Notes: generated by a model not told the origin, from the sequence alone. A DNA stretch of 64,000 nt from Blastomyces gilchristii SLH14081 (GCF_000003855.2 NW_003101680.1:2626729-2690728), one strand, 5' to 3'; positions 44,002 to 56,687 are shown, counted from the stretch's first letter. Program-made: numbers and translations.

Positions 44002-47000
44002 GAATTACAAGATCTCTTCAGAATCTGAAGAAGATTTGCAGAAACTGTGATTATCACAGATATCATAGATAACATGTACTTGAGACTTGTATAACTTCAA
44101 AGATACAATTTACATATAGCTGTCTATAAGTTAGATTTATACTTTCAATCAGTGTTAACAGACTTACTTACAGAGATAGAATCAGTTAATACTGTAAAGT
44201 TAATTAGAGAAGATAAGCTCATCTATATAATAACTTTATAAATGTCTGAGAACTTCACAGTCATGAAAACTGAGCTTCAGATATCAGAGAAATACTGAGA
44301 TCTCACAGAGATATTTAACTCAGTAAAGATAGCTGAGCTTTCTTCTTATTATAAGAAGAATCTGATAATAGATTTAATAGAAGAATAGAAACTCTTCTGA
44401 AGACTAATCTATAAACTCTCTTATTATAAGACAAAGGTCTTACAGACCTATGTAAAGAAGAATCTAAAGAATGACTTTATCTGATCTTCACAGATCTTCA
44501 CAGAAGTCTCTGTAATATTTGTAAAGAAGAAGAATGAAAATCTTAGATTATATATAGACTACTGTAATCTGCACTTTAAGATAATAAAGAGTTACTACTC
44601 TCTGTCTCTGATTAAGAATGTGATCAACTGTCTTATAAGAGCTGTTATATTCATATAACTGAATATGATTAATGTATATATATAACTGTGAATACAGTCT
44701 GAGAATGAATAAAAGACTGTCTTTAGAACTGCACTGAGATTATTTGAATATCTAGTAATATCTTTTGATTTGACTAATATCTCTGCAGCATTTCAGTCTT
44801 TCATTAATAAAATACTTTATATATATCTAGATATCTTCATAGTAATATATCTGAATAATGTAATAATGTACTCTGTGAAGAAGACAGAACACACTGAGCA
44901 TGTATAAAGTGTATTAAAAATCTTAGATGAGATAGAACTGTATATTAAGCTTATGAAGTGTAACTTCAGTGTCTGTTGAATTAATTTCCTAGAATATATA
45001 ATCACTGCAGATGATATTCAGATGAAATCTTCACAGATTGAGACTATTCTATCATGACTGAAGCTAACTAGTATTTATAAGATTCAGATCTTTCTGAGCT
45101 TTATGAATTTCTATAGACAGTTTATCTTTGTATTTATAAGAATCTTCTTAACTCTTATAGATATACTGAAGAATGAAAATAAGAAGAAGTCATTTCATAA
45201 ATAGAGAATAAAAAGATTGTTGAGAAGAGAGAGCTGTGAGAACTTTCTTATCTCAGAAGCTTACAGAGTCTTTATAAGATTAAAACAGATATTTATAAAC
45301 ATAGTGATATTATTTCATTTTAATCTCTTACTCTTAATCAGATTGAAGACAGATATCTTCTTCTTTATAATTTCAGAAATAGTCTTATAACTACAGTTAA
45401 ATGAGAACTGAGTTTCAGTGATCTTTTTCTCATGAAAGATGCAATCTGTGAAGATTAACTATAACATTCATAATCAGAAGCTTCTTATAATAGTGAAATT
45501 CTTTCATCACTGATATCACTACTTTAAGAGTCTTATGACAGTGATTACTATTAGAACTGATTATAACAGCTTATAATAGTTTACTTCAATCAAGAAACTC
45601 TCACAGCAGCAGATTCACTGAGCTCAGTAACTGAGTGAGTTCTGATTCAAGATAGAATATATCAAGAAAACTAAGAATTCAGCAGATGAATTCTCTCACA
45701 GATCAGACTATGTTAAGAAGACCAGAATGACAGATATAGAGAGACTAGAGAAGACAGAAAAGCTTCACAGAATACTCAGACTGAGTGTTATGAAGAGATT
45801 AACTGAAGAGTCTTTCAATCTCTTATAAGAGAAGAGAAAGAAGAAAGAAAAGAAGTCTGTACAATTACTCTCTATAACACTGAGAGTCAATACTCTGAGA
45901 ATCTCTGTAAGAATTCTTGAAGAGAGTATCTATAATCTAAAGAGTTTGCAGACTTTGAGAAGTACTATGAAAGACCTGATATAAGAAGAAATAGAGTATA
46001 AGTCTTTATAAGATCTTCTGTTCAGATTATCTGAACTGTAACTGAAGAATGAATATACTCAGTATATTCAGAAACTACTTATAATAGAAATTAATTCTGC
46101 AGAAACAAAGAATTAAAGAGACTTAAATAATCTCTTATAAAGAGAGAGCTGAATTTATATACCTGTGAATAAGTTTCTACATATAGAACTTATTAAAAGA
46201 CATTATGACTCTTCTCTAGCAGATTATTTTACAGATACTAGAACTTATGAGTTACTTATAAAGAAATACTTCTGACTAAAGATATGAGAATTTATAAAGA
46301 AGATAGTGAATTCTTATACTATTTATCAGAGTTTATAAGTAGTGTAGTTTAGATTATATAAAGAACTTACTTCTTTACTCATTCTACAGAAACCTTGAGA
46401 ATAGCTAGAAATAAATACTCTTATAAGTCTTTCTGAAAGTAAGAATATATATGATGCCTGCTTTGACAGTGTGCTGGTGATAGTAGATTACTTTATTAAG
46501 ATAGCACACTTTATACTCATCTGTAAGAACTTAAAGTTAAAGAATTTAACTCACATCTTCATTTATAATATGATCTGATTGCATGAATTGTCTGTAAACA
46601 TTATCTTAGATAGATAATTAATCTTTATAGAGAAGTTCTAATCTGATCTGATAATTATACTGAAGATCTTATAAGATCTAAGTATGACTTTTTATTAACA
46701 GACAGATGATCAGATAGAATATCTGATAAGTATATTGAAATAGTATCTGCAGTGCTTTGTCAATTATAATCAGAATAACTGAATACATTGATTATTACTT
46801 ATAGAGCTTATATACAATAACTTAAAGTATATCAGCACAGATAAAACTCTCTTTGAGATACTCACTGAAACTTATCTGTGAATAATCTTGATAAATCTAT
46901 GAGAGTATACTATAAAGTGTGATGATATCTGTGAATAGACTGAGAGAATTCAGAATATCTGAAAGAAAGTCTGCAAATTCTTGAGAAAGACTCAAGAGTA

Positions 47001-47490
47001 TTAGAAGAGATACTATGACTTTAAATATATTATAAAGAGTTTTAAGAAAGATAATAGAGTCTGACTAAGTCTAGAAAACATTATTATATGAAGATCTAGT
47101 AAAAATCTAAATCTCTTATAAATAGAGTCTTATAAGATTATGAAGAAAGTTAGTTTATAGTTCTACAGATTGAAACTATTATCTGAGTTATAGATATATA
47201 ATATTTTTCATGTCTCTTTACTTTATAAATATAAGAAATTCTTAGAAGAGAATTCTGTGACTTATCACTCTGTTTATAAAGTACTACAGAGTGAAAGAGA
47301 ATACTAGATTAAAGAAATTATTAACTTAGAGAAGTGAGATTATGAGCTCTGATTCAAGATTCAGTGATAAGAATATTCTGATAAGATAAATAAGTTCACT
47401 TGAGAATTATCTGAGCAGATAAGATATCTGTGAAAGCTGAGATATGACTTTTATACTGTGAATTCTGATAAGTCAGAATAATGCAGTCTT
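44002..47490 (+). pseudogene. G1-b pol with chromodomain
   Basis: Continues the G1-b reading frame after LINE C. RT carries LRLYIDYCNLHFKIIKSYYS (near 44545) and VIYLNNVIMYSVKKTEHTEH (near 44845). RNase H and connection lie at about 45100-45700. The integrase has IYDACFDSVLVIVDYFIKIA (near 46455) and QQTDDQIEYLISILK (near 46700). IYNIFHVSLLYKYKKFLEEN and a decayed chromodomain (about 47290-47480) end the protein. Almost all stops are TGA, TAG or TAA at Trp/Gln sites, so G1-b is more eroded than G1-a. Confidence 0.88.
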
Positions 47491-47699
47491 CACTAAGAAT
47501 CTGATTATAATAAAGATATTAACACTGTCATTTATAAATTCTAGTCTATAAGATAATGAATTTCTACTGAAATGAACAGTCTGCAGTGTATGCAAAAAAA
47601 GAAGAAATCATATTCTTATTAAAGTTAAAAAAACAAGAAAATAGAAACAGAGCTGTGAACATAATTTAGAGATTAATAAAGAAAAAATAAAGAAAACTC

Positions 47700-48505
47700 A
47701 CATTTATATTCTTAATATCTATGACACTCAATTCTCTTATAACTATCAATTCTTCTCTTTAAAGAAGCAGAGAGTATCATACTTATAATACAGATAATTG
47801 TTATATTTGATATGAAGACTGTCAGAAATGCACAGACTTCAGAGAAGTCAGACATCAGAGTATACATAGTTATAGCAGAATCCTAAGAGTTGATTATCTG
47901 TATATATGATTAGATACTTCTTACAAAGCTGTATTTACTTCCTCAGTTATACTGAAGTATTCAGTCTGAAAATAATTAAGATATGAAGAGAGAGCTCATC
48001 TATTCAGGTCAACTCTCATCACAAATTCATGATATTCACATTGTCTTAATTATCTGGATTTTATGAATATCTAAGAACTTATCTCTCATTGATAATGAGA
48101 TTGTGAAAATGTGCTGTAGTGTGAGAATCATTGATAGAGAATCTAGACATATTTGCATATATCTGATCATAGATTGTGTAAGTAGAGAAAGAATAAATAT
48201 AGGTCTGTGAGACTGCAGAAGACACTGACAACACTGAGAGCTTTATAAGAACTGTTAGCTAGAGTCTGTAAGAAATTACTTATGAGAATACTTACAGTAA
48301 AGAGCAGAACTGCACTACTTGAAGTCAGAGACTGATCTGAGAGAGACATGAGATTAACTACTGATCTGAAGATCAGATGCAGTGACAGAGCTGAGAATAA
48401 TAAAGACACTGTTGTAAATCATGATATTTCTACTTCATCAGCTGATAAAAAGTGATCAGAGAAGTTATAAGAACACTCATAAGAAGCTCAGTAGCAGTCA
48501 GACAT
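47700..48505 (-). pseudogene. antisense Cys-rich ORF, G1-b copy
   Basis: Counterpart of the plus-strand ORF in G1-a (15622-16413), here on the minus strand and so again antisense to its own gag-pol. ATG at 48503-48505. The open part 48167-48409 (SLLFSALSLHLIFRSVVN and NFLQTLANSSYKALSVVS) matches G1-a residue for residue at most positions. The Cys-rich tail lies near 47760-47890. Presence in both copies at the same place shows it belongs to the element. Decayed. Confidence 0.55.
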
Positions 48506-49329
48506 TGTTCATGAAGATATTGAAATTGAAAAAATTTTTATTCTTGAGAAGTTCTTGAATTAATATACAGATATTGTCAGAAATACTCTCTCTCTGTCAT
48601 CTAAATGAAAACACTTCACAGATAAATGAGAATACTCATAGTTTATAAAAATAAGAGCTGTTATAGAAAAAGGAAAAAGAAGATGAGATTTTACAGACAG
48701 ATCTGAGATATTTATACTACTTTAAAGAGATTTACTTACACTGTGAGTGATTCTGCAGAACAGTCAGATCACTTTAGTAAATAAAGAATGATTATAAATT
48801 GCAGATCTGAATCTTTGCTTTTCATATAATTATAAAGAATGATTACAGATTATAAACATCTTAGTTCTATAATTCTACAGAGTTGATAAAAGAATGAAAA
48901 ATTCCTTACAATTCTACAGTGTCAAAGAATAATGATTTATAAGAATGAGTAAAAGATTAACTTGTGAATACTTTTCTTTGATAAGAATGATCTCATAGAG
49001 AGTGATTCATCTGTGAGATGAATCTGTGTGATGATCACACAAGAATTCTGTGAAAATAATTAAGAGTCAACTGAAATTCTTCTGTATAAAAGATGTGAGA
49101 TGTATCTGTGTGATAGTTAGAGAAAAATCTATAGATTATAAAGAATCTTATGAAATAAGAAACTGAGTGACAGACTCTTTTCTCTTTATAGTAATAAGAG
49201 ATTTTTTCTCACTAAGATTTTTTTATAGATATGAAGAATTTTTAGTGAGTATCACTGCAGTGCTGAGCTGATTCTATGAAGTCACTCAGTGAAAGACTTC
49301 ATGAACAAAGTCTTAGAGAGAAAAGAGTA

Positions 49330-49587
49330 TATAAGAAATTCTGCTTCTTACAGATTCCTTATCTCTATTTCTATCTCTCATATAATTAATAGAGTTAGCA
49401 GCTCTTGACTACACACAACTATATAGACTGAAGTTTGCAAATACTATTTATAACTCAGCTTGAATGCTATTATACATTTAACTTCTACATTTTATCTTTC
49501 TACTGTGAATACTTCTAGTAGTTAACAGTACATATCACACTAAGCTGTAAACACCTGAATAATCGCCTGTGAGCACTTATTCTTACA
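49330..49587 (+). repeat. G1-b 3' LTR
   Basis: 258 bp, starting TATAAGAAATT (TG decayed to TA), ending TTCTTACA. A purine run, AGAGAGAAAAGAG, directly precedes it as the polypurine tract. Confidence 0.9.
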
Positions 49588-49592
49588 GACCT
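49588..49592. repeat. G1-b target-site duplication, right
   Basis: Second copy of GACCT. Confidence 0.9.
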
Positions 49593-50306
49593 GATCTTTT
49601 CTATTCTTATTAATGATGATAATTGTATTAGTGAAGCTCTTTATAGTGAATACTTGATCTGCAGTGAATATCAATTATTACTTAACTTCTGTCTCAGTCT
49701 GTTACTATGTATATAAGATCTTGATCTTATTTAGAATTCTTGTACATGTACAGAGTTTTGCTTTCAGTTCAGTAAGTAATCTCAGCTACTTTTCTTACTA
49801 CTTTAAGTAAACTCTTCAGAAGGTTCTGCATATCTTCTAATTTAAATAGTAGAGAAGAGTGTTATTTATATTAACTAGAAGAGATATTTATTTCAGTGAT
49901 TTCTCATTAATTATATAATATCTATTATTATATCATTATATAATTATATTATAATATGATTATATTATAATATAATTTCTGTTATTATTGTACAACTCTG
50001 ATAATAATTACTCTTCTTTTTATTCTTCTGAGTAGAGAGCAGTCTTCTTTGAATCTGATTTATCACTCTCATCTCTTTTCTCACACCTCATTCATTCACA
50101 TATGTAGCATTCATCTGAGTGTGAAGTTTTTCTTTAATAAGCAGAGCAGTATCAATCAGATACTCTTTCACTCACTACTTCTTTATATACTATCTTTTGA
50201 GATATTTTAGAATCACACTGATATGATAACTATAAATTGTTTTGTAGATAGAATTATCATATTCTGAAGAAGCCTGCACTTCTCATCAGTCTTTAGACAT
50301 GCTATC

Positions 50307-50478
50307 AGATGTGATTCAAAGGTTGCTTAAGCCAGTGTATAATTACAGGCATACGCCGGCTTCTTATATATATTATACTAATTAATTAGTGGCCGCTATA
50401 GCCTCTTTACATTCGTAAGCATATTCGGAAGCAGCCGCATTATTATCCCGCAGTTGTACGTTCTTCCGAATCACATCT
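50307..50478. mobile_element. possible MITE or stem-loop unit with 11-bp inverted ends
   Basis: AGATGTGATTC at 50307-50317 is exactly inverted at 50468-50478. Allowing transitions, the match extends a few bases further inward. The unit is GC-richer than its surroundings (CGCCGGC, GTGGCCGC) and has an internal ATTCGGAAG/CTTCCGAAT hairpin overlapping the right end. No target duplication was found, so it may instead be the palindromic part of an unidentified LTR. Confidence 0.4.
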
Positions 50479-50629
50479 ATGAGTTTTTAACCTGCATATT
50501 TTAATTTCTCATACTAAGATACTATCAGATAACTGCATTAATTATTCAGTTATTAAGATATTATTTCTACTATTTCATAACTTCTTAATTACTTTCACTT
50601 TTTATTTCTACTTTTATCTTATTATTCTA

Positions 50630-50850
50630 CTTCTTTTTTTATTATTTTTATTACTTCTTTTACTTCTATTATCTCTATTATTATTACTGTCTCTATTATT
50701 ATTTTTTTATTATTTCTTTCACTCTTTAATATTTTTATTATTATTATTATTTCTACTACTCTACAGTTTTTCTTTTATTACTTTTATTATTTTAACTTTT
50801 CTTTTACTATTTTTATTATATTTATTATTATTATTAAATTAAATACAGTT
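50630..50850. repeat. (TTA)n-rich low-complexity tract
   Basis: Imperfect TTA/TTTA/TTC repeats of about 220 bp with no duplication or element boundary attached. Confidence 0.85.
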
Positions 50851-50991
50851 ATATAAATTACAGAGTCAGCTATTTTCATGAACTTAAAGAAATATATATA
50901 ATATTACATAAAATTATATTACAGTATACTTTGTACAGAAAAGTTAATTTTTCTATAAAAATTAATCTGAGTTATACAGACAGAAGAGCAG

Positions 50992-51283
50992 TGTGGCAGG
51001 CTGCGCTCAATCATTATATAGACTATTCCTTTACACTTCATAGATTCCGCTGAAAGCTCCGATTCTCAGTCATTCTTGATTGATGATCCGCGGCCGAAAA
51101 ACCCACAGAATTGCTATTTTTCTGCCTTGAAGCTTCACTGCATATACACTGCATACATGTCTAAATATTCACTCTGATCACTGATTCTTGCACTTTCTCT
51201 TTCTTTTCCTTCTTTAACATTTTTCACTTTGTTATATAAGATCTATATATTATACTGATTTATTCAGCATAGATCTCTTATAC
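50992..51283 (+). repeat. G3 5' LTR
   Basis: Begins TGTGGCAGGCTGCGC and ends CTCTTATA (CA decayed to TA). It matches the LTR at 4462-4781 in opposite orientation. The outer ~120 bp keep CpG. Confidence 0.75.
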
Positions 51284-51616
51284 TTGAAAAATGTTCATTA
51301 TCTTCTTATTAGAAATGATTATTCACATATCATCTTCTCATTAGAAATAATTACTCACTGAGATATTTAAATATGTAATAACATGTAAGAAATAGAGAAA
51401 CAGTTAAACAGTTAAGCAGACACTGAGTTCTTAGATAGAAGCTTGCTCATCAGTCATTCTGACCCTGTAATAAGATCTTATGAAGAGAATAAGATCTTAC
51501 AAAGAGAATATCAGTGAAAGATCTGAGAGTTCTGACACTACAGATGTATAAGATATTCATACAATTACACTTCTTTCAATTTCACAGATATCACACATCT
51601 GATGATCAATATAATC

Positions 51617-52760
51617 ATGTCTAATGATAGTATGAGAGAACTCTTGAACATGAGTATAGACATAGTATCACAGTAACTCTGAGCAATGTTGAAACTACAA
51701 TAACAACAAATAGCTGATATACATGTAACTTAACAATGTCAATATGAAGAGATTCAATGATTATCTCAATAAGAAACTCATACAATTTCAACATTTACAG
51801 AATCAAATATAATAGCACTGAAAGAATACTTAAATACTTCTCTATATTTTAATGCTTCTGATCTCACTCTCTACTCATCATAGAGAATGAAAATGCTCAC
51901 AAAACTAAGTATAGATAAAGATGTCATTGATTCACTAATCAATCAAGATTAATACATTAATGAATAATTGAAGAATCACATGAAATAGAAGTTTCATTTA
52001 TGAATGAAAGCATGTGAATCAGTGTTGTAAATATCTGATAACATTATTAAATATATCAATGTTCTGTTTCAAGACACTGTTATATAACAGAAAGCATTAG
52101 ATTGATTACAGAGTGTTTGACAGAGAAACACTTCTCTCATAATATTTATCTCTGACTTCAACATCAAGATTCTAGAAGCAGGTGATTAATCTTGAGAGAA
52201 TTAAATGAAGATTAGCATGTTCAAGAAGATATTAACTTTCAAACTCTTACAGACTCTTATAAGTGTAGATAAAGACCAGACTTATAAAGATTTCTGTATA
52301 CAACTTCAGACATTGAATGACTGTCTTATCAAGCTCAAGAGTATATAGAATAGTGATAGAAGATATTATACTTCTACATCTGTGCTGAGAAATAACTCAG
52401 GCACTCATACACTCACACTGAAGAATAACAATGATACAGATGCTATGAATTGAGTAGACTCAAATGTCTATATATAAGTAAGAGTCTCTGTTATTTAAAC
52501 AGGCTTCTGAGTTCCTGAGATCACTTCTGAAGAAGTCACTGATTGATGTTAACAAGAAGTGTGTATTAACTGTAATCAATCAGAACATATTGCTTTCAAC
52601 TGTCAATCAGCCTATATGTCTTCTCACTCAAAGAATGAATCAGTGTCTGTCTGTATCAATCACATTGCTGTGAAGGAAGATTCAGAAGATAACTATAAGA
52701 ATACTCTGATGAAACAGAGAAAAGATTAACTTCTGTTCAAATTTACATATAGAAGCTTAA
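51617..52760 (+). pseudogene. G3 gag
   Basis: A plausible start is ATGTCTAATGATAG at 51617. The frame ends with a CCHC zinc knuckle CINCNQSEHIAFNC (52562-52603, spacing C-2-C-4-H-4-C), standard for nucleocapsid RNA binding. The capsid part is broken by TAA/TAG/TGA codons. Confidence 0.75.
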
Positions 52761-52797
52761 AGAGATTAAATGATAATAATTTAAAGAGAAAATAACA

Positions 52798-53091
52798 ATG
52801 AACATGATTCTTGTATCTACTGTAATCAATAATATATATAATATGAAAGTCATGATAGACAGCAGTCTATGTCATTATACAATGATTAAATTTTCAGTCA
52901 TAAGATATTACAATCTTCAGTGTATTCTCTTATTAAAATTTCAACTTCTCACAGAATTTAATGACTCAAAAGACATTTGTATCTGTTATATAATGAAGTT
53001 GAACATAGATCTTAAAGAACATCAATATGAAGATGTCTATACATATGAAGTTAATAATCTTGATTATAATCTTATATTAGAACTTGTCTGA
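52798..53091 (+). pseudogene. G3 aspartic protease
   Basis: The longest clean segment of G3. NMKVMIDSSLCHYTMI gives the retroviral-type protease motif, with DSG changed to DSS (GGN-to-AGN is a G-to-A change). Then come KFQLLTEFNDSKDI and NNLDYNLILELV; in intact proteins 'YDLILGLP..L' follows the same position. This protease would mature the polyprotein; the active-site Gly change would disable it. Confidence 0.7.
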
Positions 53092-53539
53092 CTATCTGAA
53101 CAAGGCATCTTATTAAACACTTAAAATAGAAGCTTAATATTCCCTAATAATAATAGAATTCATAAAGATGATATTCATAAGACTATAAATCTGACACAGA
53201 TCTCTGTCAATGTCTATGAAATGCTCTGAAAAGAAAGTCACTGAAAAGATCATTAACAGTAGAATTATGTAATAATCTATTTCATCAGTCTGATCAATAT
53301 TAAGAAAGCTCTAGAGAAGTTATTCTGTACTATAATAATAGATTCTCATACAAAACTCTCTCAATAATATCACAAATATCTAGATGTCTTCTGATAAGAT
53401 AACACTATAAATATACTTCTCTTACAAGACTCAGAAGTAGATCACAGTATCAAGTTAGAAAAGCAGAATAATAAGAACTCTGAGTTATTATAAGACTCTC
53501 TTTATAACATGTCTCAAGATAAACTTCTTCTTCTTCAGA

Positions 53540-54760
53540 AAACACTTAATAATCTGTTGAATAAAAAATTCATATATATTAGTAACTCTTTCACTGCAGC
53601 TTCTATTCTCTTTGTAAAGAAATCAGATAAAGAACTCTGATTCTGTGTGAACTATCAAGAATTGAACAGATTAATTAAGAAGAATCACTATTCTTTATCT
53701 CTTATCAATAAAACTCTAGCTCACATCAGACAAGCTCAATAATTTATAAAACTAGATATTATCACTGCATTTCATAAAATCTGTATCACTGAAGAAGATA
53801 AATGACTTACAGCATTTTGAATATATTATAATCTTTTTGAATGAATAGTTACACTCTTTGAACTAATCAATATCTTCAGTACATTTCAGAAGTATATTAA
53901 CTGAGCATTCTGAGATTTTCTTAATGAATTTGTATCTGTATATCTCAATGACATTCTCATCTTCACTGATGAGTTCAGAAAAGAATATTAAGAACACATG
54001 TGAAGAGTATTACAATAATTATAAGAAGTAGAACTATCAATAGATATTGACAAGTATAACTTCAAAGTCAAGAGTATTAAATATCTAGATTTGATTATAG
54101 AAGCTGATAAGAGAATTTAAATGAATTCTGAGAAAGTCTCTGTCATTCTTGAATGAGAAGCTTCACATACTGTGAAAGATGTATAAAGCTTTATCAGATT
54201 TGCTAACTTCTATCAGTAATTTATATAAAACTTCTCAGATATCATGAGATCACTTACAGAACTCATTAGAAAGAACTCAGTATTTCAGTAATCAGTGAAT
54301 ACTGAAGCTGTATTCACACAGATAAAGAAGATGTTTATCAATATCTCTCTGTTAATAATATTTGACTCTGATTGTAAAACAGTTGTTGAAGCTGACTTCT
54401 CTGACTATATTATAGAGAGAGCTATATTGTAATATAATAATAAAGATATCTTCTAATCATGCATCTTCATGTCTAAGAAACTGAGTCTCACTGAATACAA
54501 CTATGAGATCTATGACAAGAAACTTCTTACAATTATACACTATCTAGAAGAACGAGACTCTGAACTCTGAAGTGTCTCTGAATTTGAGATAATGATAGAT
54601 TATAAGAATCTCAAGTACTTTACAACTATCTGTAAACTCACTGAATAATAGATGTAATGATCTGAGTTCTTAAGCTACTTTTATTTTACAATACACTACT
54701 GTTCTAACAGTCAGAACTTGATGATAGATGCTCTCTCATAATAAAAGCAAGATATGTCTT
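53540..54760 (+). pseudogene. G3 reverse transcriptase and RNase H
   Basis: RT: ASILFVKKSDKEL, then FCVNYQELNRLIKKNHYSLS (near 53640), KLDIITAFHKI, VYLNDILIFTDEFRKE (near 53935, YLDD reads YLND), then NFKVKSIKYLDLIIEADKRI. RNase H: IIFDSDCKTVVEADFSDYII (near 54360), KKLSLTEYNYEIYDKKLL (near 54475) and MIDYKNLKYF. Most stops replace Trp or Gln. This protein is distinct from G1 and G2. Confidence 0.85.
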
Positions 54761-54779
54761 TCAATGTAACAGACATCTA

Positions 54780-55912
54780 TTGAATGAACTGAGAACACTG
54801 GCTTCTAGATTCAAAGATATTAGTTGATTAAGATGAAACAACTCATGACACTATACACACTTCTCTGATTAGAACATCTTCTCTCTGAACTATCACTGAT
54901 ACTGACACTGACACTGATACTGATATCTCAACTTCTTCTGAACCTACACTGAATGAATTATGATATATAACAGCTCAAACTGATGAACTTCTTCAAGCAC
55001 TTACTAAAGCAGTACATCAAGAAGCACTCTGATTTCTCTCAGAACTATTTATAAGAATTAACATCTGAGAATACTCAATTAATGATAATAATACTCTGTA
55101 CTCTTATACACTCAGATAATACAAGAGATGTATAATTCATGTATAATTAGTTATTCAGATTGTGAACAATTGTATTAAATAATCTCTCAAGAGTTCTACT
55201 GATCTGAGATATTAAACAGTATCAGATATTTCATTTAAAACTGCAATCATTATTCTTCTATCATCTTATAAAAGAACTGTAGACAAGATCTACTGAAATC
55301 ACTCAATATTTCTAATAGAATCTGATAAGATGTAGTAATTAACTTCACTATTAATCTCTCTAAGAGTAAGAGTTGTAAGAACATTCTGATCATTGTGAAC
55401 TGATTGAGTAAAGACATAATATTGAAATCTTGTAATAAGATGAATATTAAGTAAGTTACTAAAGCTTTTCTACAGAGTTTGTTCTATCAGATACATGAAT
55501 TACTGAGATCTATAGTATCAGATCAGAGCTGTTAATTTATAAGCACTCTCTAAACAAAAATCTGTTAAGTTCTCAAGATTATACACTGTTTATTAACTGT
55601 CTATCACTCTGAGACTGATAATATATCAGAACAGATAATTTAGACTGTAAAGAATTATCTTTATAAGTTCTGTAACTATTTATAAGACAATTGATATAAT
55701 CTTCTTCTACACACAGAGATTACTATCAATGACTGAGATATTATTTCAACAGATGTAAGCCTGTTCTTTCTTACATATAGTTATTATATAAAAGTATTGA
55801 ATCTTCTAGAAATCATGTATTTCACACTGAACTCTTACAGTTTAATTCAGATTACTGATAATATAGTAATAAAGCTCTGAAATATCTGTGACTGAGTAGA
55901 GGTCTTCATGAC
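54780..55912 (+). pseudogene. G3 integrase
   Basis: A linker with a (TD)n repeat from ACTGAC hexamers (about 54895-54930) precedes the integrase. The zinc region and first Asp of the core are hard to read. The second half is clear: SIVSDQSC, a stop, then FIS, and HSETDNISEQINWTVKNYL, matching 'YHPETDGQSERTNQ.LE.YL' with the catalytic Glu. The sequence is interrupted at 55912 by the chimeric retroposon, and the GPY/F module resumes at 58281. Confidence 0.75.
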
Positions 55913-55926
55913 AACTGTGAAACAAG
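55913..55926. repeat. chimera target-site duplication, left
   Basis: AACTGTGAAACAAG, repeated exactly at 58281-58294. Confidence 0.93.
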
Positions 55927-56007
55927 GCCAGCGTGACCCAGTTGGTAAGACTGGTAACCAAGGCCGCACACATTAGAGGTGCATGGGTTCGAATCCCACC
56001 GCTGGCA
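55927..56007 (+). other. tRNA-like head of the chimera
   Basis: 81 nt. The acceptor halves GCCAGCG and CGCTGGC pair perfectly and are followed by A. A-box TGACCCAGTTGG (55934-55945) and B-box GGTTCGAATCC are near-consensus. The T arm is ATGGG/CCCAC. The anticodon arm does not fold into a normal 5-bp stem and 7-nt loop, so I do not call a functional tRNA or an isotype. Pol III transcription from this head is plausible. Confidence 0.7.
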
Positions 56008-56687
56008 CCTGCCACTTCTTACTCATGAAAGCCCTCATGTAATAGAGGCTGAGCCTAATTAGTAAGGCTTGATGCGGGGTAGAACTCCCTACTACTGCAA
56101 GCCAAGCCACTAGTTAAGTGAGATCCTGCAAACACCCACCAGGGCCGGCATGAGATGCCAATGTCCCACTATCCTACTTTGCACCCGTCAAGGTTCTAAC
56201 AATATAGAGCCAAGCCTAATGTAGTGGTTATACACTACTTAAGCGAGTCTCTAACTAGGGCCATCATCGGAGCCTAGCTCCCCCCCAAATACAGGGAATG
56301 ATTTTGAAAACCACCTGACTAGCAGGCCTAGACGCGCATCTAGGCCCTAGGCAGGGCACCCTGATAGGCTAGAGCCTGCAAGCTCCCTGCAAAGCCCTAA
56401 TACTGACAGGGAGGACTGCAGTCATCAAGCCTATGATTAGTCCCTAACACAGGGCGAGGCCACGACTGCTGATTGGTAGGCCTGTGGGCATCTAATGGGG
56501 CCGAGATCAGCAACCAGAAGCTTGGTGTGTACGCCACCAAGTGGGCGGTGGCAGCCACTAACTAACACCCCTGGAAATTAGTGGCTGGCCCGAGAGGATG
56601 GACGCGGTGGTCGGTTAATTATAGAGAGTTAAATGTAATTAGCTTAAGGTGCATCCTGCGGGTGGCTAGCACCCGTAGTCCATCAAT
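56008..56687 (+). ncRNA. GC-rich structured body of the chimera, function unknown
   Basis: No ORF. It has frequent CpG and several strong inverted repeats. Examples are CAGCCACTAA/TTAGTGGCTG near 56550-56585, CCTAGACGCGCATCTAGG near 56327-56344, and a region rich in AGCCTAA/TTAGGCT-like words (56051-56075, 56205-56225). It shares nothing obvious with other sequence in the window. If transcribed from the tRNA-like head it would be a folded non-coding RNA; that is inference. Confidence 0.5.

Larger units (their letters stand above)
34642..49587 (+). mobile_element. G1-b: second chromovirus copy, with nested LINE C
   Basis: Plus-strand G1 element with both LTRs and the 5-bp duplication GACCT. 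It is interrupted at the gag/pol junction region by LINE C (36315-43988). Without LINE C it is about 7.26 kb. It is more decayed than G1-a: the RT block reads LYIDYCNLHFKII against LCIDYCNLNFKII, and TG at the 3' LTR start has become TA. It preserves the empty hAT site at 47577-47584. Confidence 0.92.
49593..50991. other. unassigned AT-rich interval between G1-b and G3
   Basis: The sequence right of G1-b should continue the G2 element interrupted at 34636, but I could recognise neither gag nor an LTR. It contains a long T/A-rich low-complexity stretch (50630-50850) and a small GC-richer palindromic unit (50307-50478). Sequence at 50840-50991 is nondescript. No gene is visible. Confidence 0.4.
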
